NCBI GenBank assembly: GCA_027627225.1
Contig: CM051038.1
Coordinates: 39,654,841-39,718,840, forward strand
Source of the DNA: Congeria kusceri
Taxonomy: Eukaryota; Mollusca; Bivalvia; Myida; Dreissenidae
Length of the DNA: 64,000 nt
Direction of reading: 5' to 3'
Below are positions 48,350 through 60,143 of the stretch, piece after piece (within the stretch, counting starts at the first letter, position 1; the number at the start of each line of letters is the position of its first letter). Under the pieces are notes generated by a model. The model had not been told where the DNA came from. It searched no databases and saw nothing but the letters and a program-made list of their open reading frames with translations. The translations under genes and the position numbers were made by a program.

Positions 48350-49260
48350 AAATCAAGACAGGTCACGTGATCGGAACTGCATATGCGCGTGCGGACGACA
48401 TTTCAGCGGACATATCGGATAATTTAATAATTGCTTTATTGTGTACATCCGCTTATGATGAATCGTGATAAACTCCTAACCGGAAGGGTATTGGAGCATT
48501 TACCAGCTTTTGACGCGATGCAGACGACAAAACATGACATCTTGGAAATGTGTCGTATTTTATGTGTAGAACGTGCCGTGTATTAAATTTTATGTCGTTT
48601 AACAGATGCAGGCAATGAAACATATTTGTTTTCATATGTGAAAATCAAATGTTTGACACATCTGATTTATGTATTTTTGTAATTATAACTATTCCTAGTA
48701 GATAAACACAGTGGTTGTATTCCAACAACCTCAACAATTTCAAAGTTCCTATTGTGCATGTCGAATTAAAATCATTATCCATAAACTGTGCACGTGTGCT
48801 ATACTGATTCTCTGTTATTTTAGTATGCTTATAATTGTCTAAACAGGAAATCGAAACTTCCGAAACTACAAGTTGTTAATTCTTCTGTCAATAAAAAAAT
48901 TATATAATTTGGCATCGAAAACAACATCGAAAATAAAAGTAGCGACATATAAAACTTTTCTAAAGCAACCGGTAATTGTCTAAAAAGTATAGTACACACA
49001 TCAGCAAACACGAACGTTGAATTTAGTTTGAATGACAATAACATACTGGAAACTGAAAACTCAAAATGACCTCCAGCATATCGCCATTTTCATTAGATTA
49101 AGAAGACAAACGCACATATATTTTCCTTTTGTTATGGGCGTGATATGTTCAGTCACTACACTGTCTTCTTTCTGTAACATCTGCATTTGAAAAAATAGCG
49201 TGTGTGTGGCTCATATGAAAGCAATGCTGTGCACACAAACTTATTCTGCAATAAATGTTA
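48350..49260. repeat. Duplicated non-coding block, copy 2
   Basis: Matches 31725-32600, including a CACGTG at 48364-48369, catttaccagcttttgacgc and cttctttctgtaacatctgc. Confidence 0.8.
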
Positions 49261-50280
49261 AACCACTAAACCGTTTTAGTTTATGCAATATAACTCGACC
49301 AAGCAAAAAACAAGATATAGAGGATATTTGTTTAATTCAGTGTAAGATCGTAATTTCTTTCATGAGTGGTTATAGAAATAATATTTAGTTTCTATGACCA
49401 AGATACCGGTCCCAAGATAATGAAAGTGCAGCTCAATCGGCAGTCGACAAACGCCTGTAACTGAAGTTCGTTTGTTTATAACAAATGGCCAGTTGTCTAT
49501 GTAAAGCAGTACAAAGGACGAAACACCTTGTAAGCATTATATCGTCCTTTATTTTAGGCAAGTGACCAATCGCCAATAATACACAACGCAAACCAAACAA
49601 CACAAAACAGCCACACAACACCAACAGTTTCAAACTTAGGAGCGCACCAAACCTCACAACCACAACCTTATCATTTGAAAGTCAGTTTTAATAGTAGTAA
49701 AATATTATACAGTCAATTATAATTATAATATACTCCTCAATGGTTGAACATGGTTGAACGATACTCTTAGCAACAGAATAGCAAAGTTCTGGGGGAACTG
49801 TAAACTATTCCCATGGGTGGCTTAAATGACAGAAAACTCCACATTATTTTCAAATTATAGCTGAATGACCGGAGCACTGTAATATTAAAGTCACTGGCTT
49901 AAGTAGTCTGTTTCCGTATTCAACGCATAACCAGAGAGGTGTTCAACAGAATTGTCAATTATACAGAAATGAAAATCAATATACTTAAGGATGGATACAC
50001 TAATGACGTTGATTAGAACTCAGCAAAGCAATCTTCATATCAGTATGTCTTTCTTTTCCTGTAAACTACATAACACGTGTATAAGCCGTATTATTTAATT
50101 ATCCACAATTAATCAATCAAATCCAGTCAATTTGCAAACAGTTGTTGAGTCATATGATCAACTAATCAAAGCTTTTAAAGCTTGGTTACCTTACATTTGA
50201 ACAGCAGACTTCATGTTGCCAGTATGTGTGAAGTTGATGCCTAAATTGTAAAATTGTAACTATTTCAATGACTTCTCCAT
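49260..50280. other. Non-coding stretch with a TTGCC...AATAAAGGAC-type tail
   Basis: Minus strand 49625-49540 carries a TG-rich tract, cgattggtcacttgcctaaa and ataaaggac. Similar tracts on the same strand lie at 52345-52265 and 62710-62625, and a plus-strand one at 18784-18815. It may be the 3' end of a short retroposon or of a lost transcript. The rest is not recognised. Confidence 0.45.
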
Positions 50281-50306
50281 TTATAAACTATTGCACATTA
50301 AAATGA

Positions 50307-50561
50307 CTATTTTCTTTTTTCAAATATACAAATCTTTGCATTAATTTTTAGTCCCCATTTAATCGAGTAATTATATATTGCATCTAATTGATGTTGAAGA
50401 CTAACATGGTTTGTTGTAATTAAGGCAATGTTGACAGCAAATAGTATGATAAATATTGACAATAGGTTAATATCAGTCATTTTCGATAAAACTTGATTGT
50501 CCTTTACATCATTAACAAATAATATAAATAGCAGAGGGGATATGGGCTCCTCCTGTTTCAC
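50307..50561 (-). pseudogene. LINE reverse transcriptase core, catalytic Asp pair lost
   Basis: EEPISPLLFILFVNDVKD is the region after the QG motif. The catalytic box, normally FADD, reads LFAVNIALITTN, so both Asp codons are replaced by Val and Asn. YSIKWGLKINAKICIF follows as in other LINE RTs. Certain to be inactive. Confidence 0.85.
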
Positions 50562-51029
50562 CCCTAATGAGATTTCAAATTATTCTGAATAAGACATGGT
50601 TTAAGAATTTTTTAAACATGCTTTAACACTTTGATATATTAGTTATCATACGCAACATCTTAGAGCTAATACCAGTTTGTATTAATTTTAGCCAAAATTC
50701 ATCATATATAACTGTGTCAAAGGCCTTCTCAAAATTAATAAAAGTACAATAAAGTTTGCTGTTGCTATTAATTACATTTTGAATTAACAGATGTAACAGG
50801 AAAATGCAGTCAGAGGTACTACGACTATTTCTAAAACCGTATTGGGCATCATTAAATACTTCGTTTGATTCACACCACTTATTACCGGTAATTCTATTTC
50901 TTAAACGTAGTGAAAAGATTTTAGCAACACAATTTACAGGAGTTATTCCCCTGTAATTTCCTGGGTCGAAATGGTTCCCCTTTTTATAAAAAGGAACAAT
51001 GACTCCTTTAGTCTATTCCTCAGGAAAAT

Positions 51030-51987
51030 TTAGTTTTCAAGTATAAAGTTGAATATTTTCGCAAGATAAGGGGAAATAAACTCTTTACAATCTATGAAAA
51101 AGTCAGATACATTCTTTGACAAATCGCAACTTTTAAATCTTTTCATGGAAGAGATAGTTTTAATACTCTCGTCAATCAAGTTCATCAATATTAACATCAT
51201 TATGCAGGTCATTAGCATCATCCATATTGAAACTACTTGGATGTGGATTATTAGACATATTCTTAAAACGATTTACAAAGTCTTCTACACCTATATCACT
51301 ATTATTATATGTTATTTTTGAGTTATATTTTTGTATATGTTTCCAAAACGTTCTTGGATTATTCTTACTCATTGTAGCTAAAATTGTTTTTGCTTTAGCA
51401 AAGTATTTTCGTTTAGCTGTCGCTTTTGTTTTACAAAGTATATGTCTAGACTTTAAGAATACAATTTTATTTTCATCCTTGGGCTTTTCTTTATATGCCC
51501 TCTTTTAAAAATAGAACTCTTACATCGTTTGAATTCGCCATCAAACCAGGGATCAATTTTATTTTTGCTCGAGCTTTTAACAAAGCTACCGTTGGTAACT
51601 GATTTACCATCAACAGCAAAAGATGTATCGAATACTGAAAATTCATTAATACAAGTGTTTATATCAGTATTACTATTTAGCAAATTTTCAACAATCAAAT
51701 CAAAGGCAGATTTATTTTCATCCAATTCAGTTAAATCCAGTACATAAAAACTGTCTACCAATGTGTAAAGATTATTATTAAAATTTACATAATCAACTGC
51801 GCTAGCGGCTCCTCATTTTTCTGATTAAATTATAATATGTAAATTTGCCACGCTCGCGCCGCCCGTTAACAATACGTATACTCTTTTCCTTACATAGATT
51901 TAAAAGCTTATTCCCAAAGTTATTTAACTGAGTATCTAATGAACATGTCTTTGGTATATTATCAAACGGTAAATCATTGAGTGGCAT
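51030..51987 (-). pseudogene. LINE endonuclease end, linker and RT start
   Basis: From right to left: LNNFGNKLLNLCKEKSIRIV NGR (endonuclease end), DPWFDGEFKRCKSSIFKRG (linker), NNPRTFWKHIQKYNSKITYN and VEDFVNRFKNMSNN (before RT), then STMKRFKSC-like and FFIDCKEFISPYLAKIFNFI (RT start). Each frame ends in a stop or frameshift. Confidence 0.8.
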
Positions 51988-52019
51988 GTCAACATAGCGG
52001 TCAAGATTATATTCTCAAA

Positions 52020-53160
52020 CAATATCATACATCTATATATTTCATGAGAACACAAAAGGAAACTCAACACATTGTCCTACCGCGCCTACCCCGTAATTAA
52101 TACCAACCGTATTGAACGACATCTGATACTGGGCTATTTTCATGGCGTTCTGACCTATAATACTTTTCAACATTGTGTAAATGTGTCATTTACTTGAAGC
52201 AATTTATTAAATAAAGGAGTATTGAAACTCCAGAGACACCATAAGGAGAGAAACCCTAATTACCATCCGTTGGTCCTTTATTTGAGGCAAGTGACAAATT
52301 GCCTATACAATACAGGACATTACATACAACACAACACACAACATAAAAATGATTAAAACTGGGGTTAATTAAAACTGAGTAAAGAAAAGCTAAAATTGTT
52401 AAGATGTACATTTTTATTAATTCAATTAAAGCAGCGGTCTGAAACATATTCAAATCCTATTTTTTATTGTTAACGATATCTTTGTGGGGGAATTTCAAAA
52501 GGAGCCCTTTTATAAAAGGTCTTGTACGTATTCAAGTAAGCATACGCATTTATACGAAATAGTATTAACAGTGCAATTATTAAAATTGAAAATAAGCTGA
52601 ATTAATTATTTGCTTTTCGGATAATCGTAGTTATTATAATATTTATAGCATTATAGCGTTTGCTAAAATCAAGATCATTTACATGGTTAGCACTAAAATG
52701 CTCATACATGTATGCAAAAGTGTTCTTAAATTATGATCTATGAACAGTGTCGAAAGGGAACATATTTCTCAACAAATTCCATGTGTTTGTATTTAAAACG
52801 TAAGAATGTAACAAAGAAAACGGTAATTAATCCTTCTTAACAAAAATATATACGAATACTCCAACAGAATGGCAAAGGCTTCGTACTTTAAATTATTGCG
52901 AATCACTGTATAAAATAGTGTCCTGTTAAGAGTGATTTGATCAATAAACAAAGACGTGTTGGATACCATACCATTACCGTGCTAGCAAGATGCAACAGTT
53001 TGTTGTTGTTTTTTCAATCAAATTCAACACAAAACACCCATCGGATCTTCGCCACATGTTTTGTTTTCCAACGAGAATTTATATCGTTTGTAAACTAACT
53101 CGTCTTGTATCAAGTTAGCTTAAACACAAATGACATGCGTAAGGTTTTGAATTCGAGCAA
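52020..53160. other. Duplicated non-coding block
   Basis: 52400-52990 matches 32840-33420 (gtacgtattcaagtaagca, cttcgtactttaaattattg, cactgtataaaatagtgtcc, attaccgtgctagcaagatg). No gene. Confidence 0.75.
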
Positions 53161-53183
53161 TTATCAGTGATCATTTAACGGTA

Positions 53184-53275
53184 AAATGCAACAGCTCCTG
53201 GTAACAGCTGAGGGGATCCTGTGAGAATACAGATGCTGCAGCGGATAGGACGATGCATGCGTAGACAGGAAAGTA
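53184..53275. other. GCTGCAGC block, copy K2
   Basis: aaaatgcaacagctcctggt as in K1. The plus-strand peptide frame has stops (tga, tag) here. The minus frame stays open and reads ACIVLSAAASVFSQDP then LSCYQELLHFTVK. That favours the minus reading or a non-coding role over the plus Cys-rich reading. Confidence 0.45.
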
Positions 53276-53379
53276 ACAAGAAGCCAACTTTAAGTTATCA
53301 GAATACTTCGAGTTTGCTATGACGGATAGTGACCGTGTATATCAGACATTTGTTATTTGCCAAAACAAACCGACCTTCT

Positions 53380-53710
53380 TATACTAATTGTGCAATATTG
53401 AAAAAAATTCGACACCGAAAACGATTATATCGAAAAGCTAAAAAAGTTAACACCGAATTGCACTGGACAAATTTTCGACGCGTCAGAAATGAAGTTGTTT
53501 TACTCTTACGTAATTCAAAATTTGAATATTCTAAGAACATTGCGAATAAATTGAAGTCGTCTGAGCTCTGTGCTAAGGATTGGTGGAAAACATTGCGCAC
53601 TTTCATTTCTACAAACACACATCAATCGATTCCACCCCTATACGATGAACAATCGAACACGTTTGAGGCAAATGACATATGTAAAGCCGAATCATTAATA
53701 AATATTTTGC
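53380..53710 (+). pseudogene. LINE ORF2 linker, 5' piece in a shifted frame
   Basis: Frame rich in Arg/Lys: ILKKIRHRKRLYRKAKKVN, LHWTNFRRVRNEVVLLLRNS and DWWKTLRTFISTNTHQSIPP. This is the usual segment before RT. A frame change at about 53695-53705 separates it from the main ORF, which in its own frame already reads FANQSSIDETNHDLP upstream of ATG 53751. Confidence 0.85.
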
Positions 53711-55649
53711 AAATCAGTCATCAATCGATGAAACAAATCATGATCTTCCAATGCATCACAATGCTTACAACACCAGCTTACAGTCAATTGATATTACTCG
53801 GGAAGAAGTCATCGACGCAATTAAATGTCTCAAGGTAGGAAAAGCATCCGGACCTGATGGAATCGATAATCGTATCCTCAGGGAAGCAATGTATCAACTT
53901 AGCTTTCCCCTCTGTGAACTGTTTAATTCCTGTCTTTCTGCTTGTAAAATGCCTTCTTGTTGGAAAATTGCAAATGTGTGTCCCGTCTTCAAAAAGGGTG
54001 ATCCAGCTCTTGTTTCGAATTATCGTCCTATATCTTTGTTAAATACAATTGAAAAGGTTTTTGAACGAATAATTCATAAACATGTTTTTAATTTTCTCCG
54101 TCTTAACTCATTCTTTACACGAACTCAATCTGGCTTTATGCCTGGTGATTCGACAGTTAATCAGTTAACCTATATTTATGATACATTTTGCAAAGCTTTG
54201 GATAATGGTCTAGAAGTCAGAGTTGTATTTTTTTATATAAGTAAAGCTTTTGATAAAGTATGGCATGAGGGTCTTTTGTTCAAACTTCAAGAAGCTGGTA
54301 TTCGGGGAGAATTATTGGCATTTTTATCAAATTATCTTGCTAACCGTAAACAAAAAGTAATTCTACCAGGAGCAGCATCAACTCCTGTCGAAATTATCGC
54401 TGGTGTTCCACAGGGGTCTATATTAGGTCCCCTTCTCTTTCTTGTTTACATCAATGACATATTAGCTGACATACAAGCCCAAATTAACCTATTTGCTGAT
54501 GATACAAGTCTTTTTATGGTTGTAAACTCGCCGAATGAAACTGCAGCTGTTTTGCAATCAGACATAGATAAAATTTCACGATGGGCTGATCAATGGCTAG
54601 TACACTTCAATCCCTCCAAATCAGAATCGATGCTTATATCCCGTAAAATAAATAAACCGTACCACCCTCCACTTTCAATGGGAGGCGTTGATATACCTAT
54701 TGTAACTGTCCACAAACATTTAGGTGTTTATTTGGCAAATGACTGTACTTGGCATGAACACATAGCTTTTATAAAAGAAAAAGCATGGAAGCGTATTAAT
54801 ATAATGCGTCGTCTAAAGTCAATGCTTGATAGGAAATCTCTTGAAACTATTTACTTTGCATTCATACGACCAATACTTGAATATTCAAATGTTATTTTTG
54901 ACAATTGCACACAATATGAAAAAGATGAATTAGAAAAAATTCAAACAGAGGCAGCTCGTATATCATCTGGTTGTACTCGATTAGTATCACTAGAAGATCT
55001 TTATAATGAGATAGGTTGGGAAACTCTCAGTCAAAGACGACGTAAACACAAGTTAATATTAATGTACAAAATGAACTTAAGAGAAGCACCTCACTATTTA
55101 CAGTCACTTCTACCTGACACAGTTGGGGCATCTAGCCAATACCCGCTTAGAAATGCGTCACATTTCCAGTGCATTTATGCTCGAACTTCAACTTATTCAC
55201 ATTCATTTCTACCATCTTCAGTATCCGATTGGAATCGTCTTCCAGAAGATTTAAGAAATGCTGAATCGATTCATTCATTCAAAAGACAAATCAATACTGA
55301 TCGACCAATTCAAAATCCAAAATTTTCTTATGGAGAAAGACGCTCTCAAATTCTACACACACGCATCAGAACAAATTGTAGTGCGCTAAATGAACACCTC
55401 TTCATGCGTAATGTAGTTTCATCGCCTCTATGCCGATGCGGACTAAGGGAATCACCATTCCATTATTTCCTTGAATGTCAGCTTTATGTTAATATCAGTG
55501 CAGAACTTCTGAACACTATATCTATGTATTCCGTCCCCTCTGTCCAAACGATCTTAAATGGAGATAGCACTCTGGATTATCAAACTAATACTAAAATTGC
55601 TGATGCAGTACACAAGTATATTATCAATAGCAAACGTTTTGAAACATAG
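53706..55649 (+). pseudogene. LINE ORF2: reverse transcriptase and C-terminal domain
   Basis: About 632 residues from ATG 53751, with no internal stop; the true frame starts earlier, near 53706. Positions from that ATG: KVGKASGPDGIDNRIL at about 29, NYRPISLLNTIEKVFERI at about 90, motif A at 160-170 as FFYISKAFDKVWH, GVPQGSILGPLLF at about 218, catalytic FADD at 248-251 and the HLGVYL thumb start near 323. A C-terminal CRCG...H...C cluster begins at 561. In motif A the catalytic Asp is Tyr (codon TAT at 54234-54236), which should abolish polymerisation. The organisation suits the CR1/Jockey group. Confidence 0.93.
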
Positions 55650-56066
55650 CTTTGCTTCAGAACTTCTCTCTAACTTCCTTTTCTTACTAAGTCATTTCCT
55701 ACATGTATAAGTTATATATAATTTACTAATGTATCATATTGCTGTCTACTTGTACATGTATCTATGTTAAACATTTCTTCCTAATCTAATATTTGTCATT
55801 TTTTTCTTTATTTATTACTTTTTCACTTCTTATCGTACTAATCTCCGTTTTATTAGATTTATTAGTAAACCAATTATGTTCGTTTGAAAACATGCAACTT
55901 AATACAACCTTTATGGAGAAGAACTTTATAAGACGAAGTCTTTCGTTCTTATCCAAATCAAACTTGTATGTATACAAATGTTGTATGTTTCAAATATATG
56001 TAAATGCACTCTTGTTTGAAATAAATACGTTTAAATTAATATTGAAGATTATATACTCCTATAACG

Positions 56067-56150
56067 GTAAAATGCAACAGCTCCTGGGAGGACACATATG
56101 CTGCAGCGGATTGGACGAGGCATGCGAGTTTGTAGACCGGGAGGCAACAT
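56067..56150. other. GCTGCAGC block, copy K3
   Basis: Shorter than K1 and K2: about 21 bases after caacagctcctgg are missing. Plus reading: MQQLLGGHICCSGLDEACEF then a stop. Minus reading: LACLVQSAAAYVSSQELLHF. It lies at the right end of the LINE, in the second copy of the flanking 215-bp segment. Confidence 0.45.
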
Positions 56151-56459
56151 GAGAGAAGCCAACATTGTGATAGCAGTATACAATATAGCTTGTTATGACT
56201 GATAGTGAACTTGTATATTAGAAAGTTTAATTGCCAAAAAACGACCGACCGCTAATTTTAAATGGCTCTTGCCCCTATCGTCCGTTCCGATGTTATAACA
56301 GATAGAGCTTAAGCTTATACTTTTCATTGCAATAACGTGTGTATAAATAAAAAATAAATAATAGTTTGTGTCGTAAATTAATTGTAATTTACATTGATGA
56401 CCTAAGAGATTTGATGGTGTTATTTAAATTGCTTTATAAAGTTTCAAATGTCGTAAGAA

Positions 56460-56580
56460 AATCCGAGCAATTGGACCGTGGATCTTTGGAGAACACTGAT
56501 GCTGCAGCGGGCATACATCGAATGCGAGCACTTCGGACGTGAGAGTGTTTACATGAAAACACAAACCCGACGCAGTAAAC
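56460..56580. other. GCTGCAGC block, copy K6
   Basis: Matches K5 (33880) including its lead-in. A small insertion after gctgcagcgg shifts the plus frame. The minus reading is PAAASVFSKDPRSN, again with the SVFSxDP motif seen in K2. The following 200 bases match 33985-34160. Confidence 0.45.
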
Positions 56581-56945
56581 AACTATCTAAGCGGCTGTTT
56601 AGTTTTCGATTAATCTCCCTGTCTCTCTGTCATCAGAATTTGAGTAGTTCACGTAAAATGAATAATAGTTTTCTATTTGCATGATTTGCCCTATTTCGCC
56701 CCTTCAACATTATGAAATCATTAACACGTCTATAAGATCGTTCGATAACGGTCTTTCACACACATTCATTAATAAACAGTCGTTATATTTATTTAGTAGT
56801 AATCTGTACACACAGAATTGGCCAATACGTTGTTAAGTCGTATGTTCGAAGCCTAAATACGATATAAATAACTATTCCGAACCTTAAATAGCGAATAATT
56901 TTCAACATTGTTGACACTTAAAGTTGCAAAGCTTTGTTTGTTTTA

Positions 56946-57342
56946 GCCCTCGGGTGCCTCTTTGACAACATCGCGGTTTTCTTCAGGCTCTTCATTGATG
57001 AGACTTAATTACCCATACTTATAAAACGGTTGCAGTCGACGTAATTTCTTTCAAGTCACCCACAGGTGTTTTGTTTTTCTGAGGCTCTTTTGAATCTTGT
57101 GCGGTTTCAAATATGTCTTAGCAGCAGGAAAGAGCGCTGATAGTTCTGTGATTAACTGAATATTAATTAACCAATTCATGTTATCAGAAAATGATTGACG
57201 ACTCTTCAACTTGCCTATTTCAGTGAGAACTGTACAACAATTGGCAATATGGGGAGGTTATATGGTCTATGGAAGGTTGATCGATAACAAATCCATAATT
57301 TCGTTTGATCATTTGAAATCGGAGGTTTGTTTACGATATAAA
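56946..57342 (-). repeat. Conserved block R, copy 4 (reverse)
   Basis: Landmarks gtgcctctttgacaacatcg, cccacaggtgttttgttttt, acaacaattggcaatatggg. It follows K6 as copy 3 follows K5. Confidence 0.8.
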
Positions 57343-58460
57343 ATAAAAAAACAATTGTGAGATTAAATATTAATTTAACAAATTAAGTATTAATGATTTG
57401 CTTTAAAGATTGCTAGATATATTTGTGTTTTTGAGAGCATTTAAATGTTTAAATTACAAACAAGCCATCGCTGTCATTTTTAACGTTATTTATCATATAA
57501 ACATTGTATTGCTAAAAATAGAAATGATAAATATAATATAAAAAAAATAATATAATAAACTCCTAACATTTTGTGATATTAAACGATGAAAATGATAACT
57601 TCTAATTATCAGCGGATTCGATATATTATTTAAACACAAAACAACAAATGTTAAAGACCACAGCCAGATGATGGATTTCACAGAAAGCACAGGAGGTAGA
57701 TGTATAACATTACATGTGTTTGACTATTCATCATTGTTAACATTGTATTCTGATTTACAGCGCTGAGCGACTGTGAATTGTGCAAACACGTGGACAAAAA
57801 TTCGCTATATTTAAATACAATAATTCTGACACTTTTATCACCTACATGTTTACTCCCTTGTAAATGGTATTCAAAAAAAAGCTTTTCAGCGTCTACGTCT
57901 AATTTTACGTCATATTTTGCTCATAACAGCAGGTATCAGTGTCAGTAGTCCCGCACGCGACATTAACACAGAAGAATCCGATTTCCCAGATAATATTTGA
58001 CATCATGCAGGCTGGAGATGACGGTGTGGGCGTGCGCAGAGCGCGTTTTGTATTGTTATGTCACGCTTTTTCTTAGAAGATTTGCAGCAGGATATCTTGT
58101 TTATTAACGTTGTATTCGGTTACTGTCCATAAAAATGACGTGTGCTTATAGGAAATATGTTCTTACTTGACGTTTTTATTCCTTTACTGCACATGTATTA
58201 CTATTGACAAAATATTTACAATGTAAATGTTAAATATGCCATTAAAATGCATAAATTGAATCTTGTGTGTTTATTCTACTCTGGTGTCTCTTACTGTAGC
58301 CAATATTTAATTGACGTTTTTACAAAGGTTAATTCATATGCACATCAATCTAGTAATGCATCCAATCACTGAACTCGAATATATATTTTTTAACGGTTGA
58401 ACCATTTTACAAAAATAGATCGCATGGTAAAGCTTGTAATGTGTTTATGATTCTCAAGGA
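57343..58460. repeat. Duplicated non-coding block
   Basis: 57440-58140 matches 35760-36480 and 58180-58440 matches 36530-36790. No gene called. Confidence 0.75.
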
Positions 58461-58680
58461 ATAGAAATAAATCAAGTAACATTAGCTTGGGTTAGGTCAA
58501 AAGTTAATGGCAAAAAACCTGGAAAGATATATAACCTCATGCAAAATAGTGTTAATTGAAATAAGAGTATTTTTGCGAATTGGTAGAATAGATTACAAAA
58601 AAATTAGAATTGAACACAAAAATGTTCGTATGTTAGCCAAACTGTTATTTGAATGGTAAACCATACACCAACTGCAAATT

Positions 58681-58947
58681 ATGAGGGCCACGATGGACCA
58701 AAGCGCTCACCTGATTATTGCCAATGACAGGATACCAGCTTTAACATCTGAATGTCATCGCCTTCAAAACGACCCACATCAGAAATTTTCTGTTGTTGAC
58801 TGTAAATCGACCGGTGCTGTTAACGTGCCAATCGTCAGGTGCTATACAGATGCCTTTACGGACTACTTATGTTATTTGCCTGGCAATGGACGGGTGAAAT
58901 ACAGATGCGTTTACCGTCATACATGTTGGGACCAAGTGGAAAAATAA
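58681..58947 (+). CDS. Candidate small Cys-containing exon, unknown function
   Basis: An 88-residue ATG frame ending at TAA 58945-58947, in a segment of about 960 bases (58460-59425) that is absent from copy 1. It is clearly richer in GC than its surroundings and has six Cys in the pattern EC, DC, RCY, LCY, RCV, TCW. No signal peptide, membrane segment or known domain was seen. The minus strand is stopped within 30 codons here, so the plus frame is the better candidate. It might be an exon, a transposon remnant or a chance frame. Confidence 0.3.
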   Translation: MRATMDQSAHLIIANDRIPALTSECHRLQNDPHQKFSVVDCKSTGAVNVPIVRCYTDAFTDYLCYLPGNGRVKYRCVYRHTCWDQVEK

Positions 58948-59142
58948 GCAATTGCCGACATGTATACCATGCCCAATCATGCATACCATAGAGGTTCATA
59001 AAATCTCTGCAATCACTTGAGGTTCAAACATCTAGCTGAATTCCATATATGGTGTTTTGTTCTTATTTTTACAGAACAATAATTAAAACAATTTCAAGTG
59101 ACAGACTTCTAAGGTTTATATTAATTGCAATTTAAGACTTAC

Positions 59143-59304
59143 CATTGACGTACTCATAAGGCAGAACTGGCTGTTTCACACGGTACCAACAGCTTCTGAT
59201 GATGATGTAGCAGTATACCGACCGCTGCCGGAGCAGGAGATGCACACCGAAGCACACGAGCATCAACGAGACGACCAGCCGTACCACAGCTGTTATATTT
59301 GCAG
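59143..59304 (-). CDS. Candidate minus-strand exon with splice donor
   Basis: On the minus strand an open frame of 54 codons runs from a possible acceptor (gattccag, at 59305-59312) to a strong donor consensus aatg/gtaagt (GT at 59141-59142). It reads a hydrophobic VVRLVVSLMLVCFGVHLLL, then SVYCYIIIRSCWYRVKQPV and PYEYVN, as in a membrane-protein fragment. The patch is GC-richer than the background. Two other frames over the same bases are also open: plus 59132-59401, about 89 codons, and minus 59381-59154. The assignment therefore rests on the donor alone. Confidence 0.3.
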
Positions 59305-59429
59305 CTGGAATCAGACTGTTTCAAGACATGATACCAACACAAAACCTTTCGAAGTACCAACGTGTACGACATACAGGTCATCCGTATTTAGAACCGTCTG
59401 AGCTGTCTAGGGTACGTCAATAAGATGGA

Positions 59430-59870
59430 CCAAGGCTGCATTCTCAATGATATACACACATCCGGGCCCGTATTAACCAACCCATTCTTAGACTTCAGAA
59501 TAAAGAATAGACTTAGACTCAATAAATAATACTTGTGTGTTCGCTCATATTCCGTGTACCAATGTTGCTTATGTCATTCATTACTTATTCCAAATAAATA
59601 ATGCTAAAATTTGTGATCGTTAATACCAGGTAAAATACAAATTAACAACCTTTTTAGAACAGAACCGTCCCAAGAATATTCTTTATTATTAAGTCTTAAG
59701 TCTAAGAATCGGTAGGTGAATATTTTATCATCAGGTTTGGAACTCTAAACACCGGCTCTTCGCTGTCAGTCATAGTGGAGAAAAATCATGTCCCTAATGA
59801 TAAAGGGGATAACACGAACGGTAGCCTCTGTATCAAACACTGCTCATTTGCAGCAAATATAACATAACAT
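59430..59870. repeat. Copy 2 counterpart of the 36.8-37.1 kb candidate peptide region
   Basis: accaaggctgcattctcaat (59436) and ggataacacgaacggtagcc (59810) match copy 1. The frame of the candidate peptide is broken: stops follow soon after the first match and a 1-base length change lies in the later part. Confidence 0.65.
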
Positions 59871-60143
59871 GACAGTATGTTCATCATTTTACAGTGTCAT
59901 GAAAGATGAGTGCGGCCGCATAAGAACACCGTAAACTGTTTATTGTATTACATTTGATTGCAATCGATCATTATGGCAAACGGTTCCCAAAGCAAGAATA
60001 GAAATCTTATATTTGACAAGAGCGTTGCTAACGTTATATTTGTTTTTTTATAATATATTAACATACGTGTATGTTGGTGCTAATGTTTCCAATCAAATCT
60101 AAACCAGTCGAGTAGACGTGTAAAGTCTTAATACATCACAATC

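Larger units (their letters stand above)
50290..52020 (-). mobile_element. LINE fragment, degenerate
   Basis: Minus-strand pieces in order: end of an endonuclease (51987-51802), basic linker (51761-51453), RT start (51372-51030) and RT core (50950-50307). Frames are broken many times. It lies between duplicated blocks of copy 2 and has no counterpart in copy 1. Confidence 0.83.
53380..56040 (+). mobile_element. LINE, 5'-truncated, nearly open ORF2
   Basis: Begins within the linker before RT (endonuclease missing), runs through RT and a C-terminal Cys/His region to a stop at 55649, and has a 3' part up to about 56040. It is flanked on both sides by diverged copies of one 215-bp segment (53160-53385 and 56050-56260). 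It is the best-preserved retroelement in the window, with one frame change and a lost motif A Asp. Confidence 0.9.
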
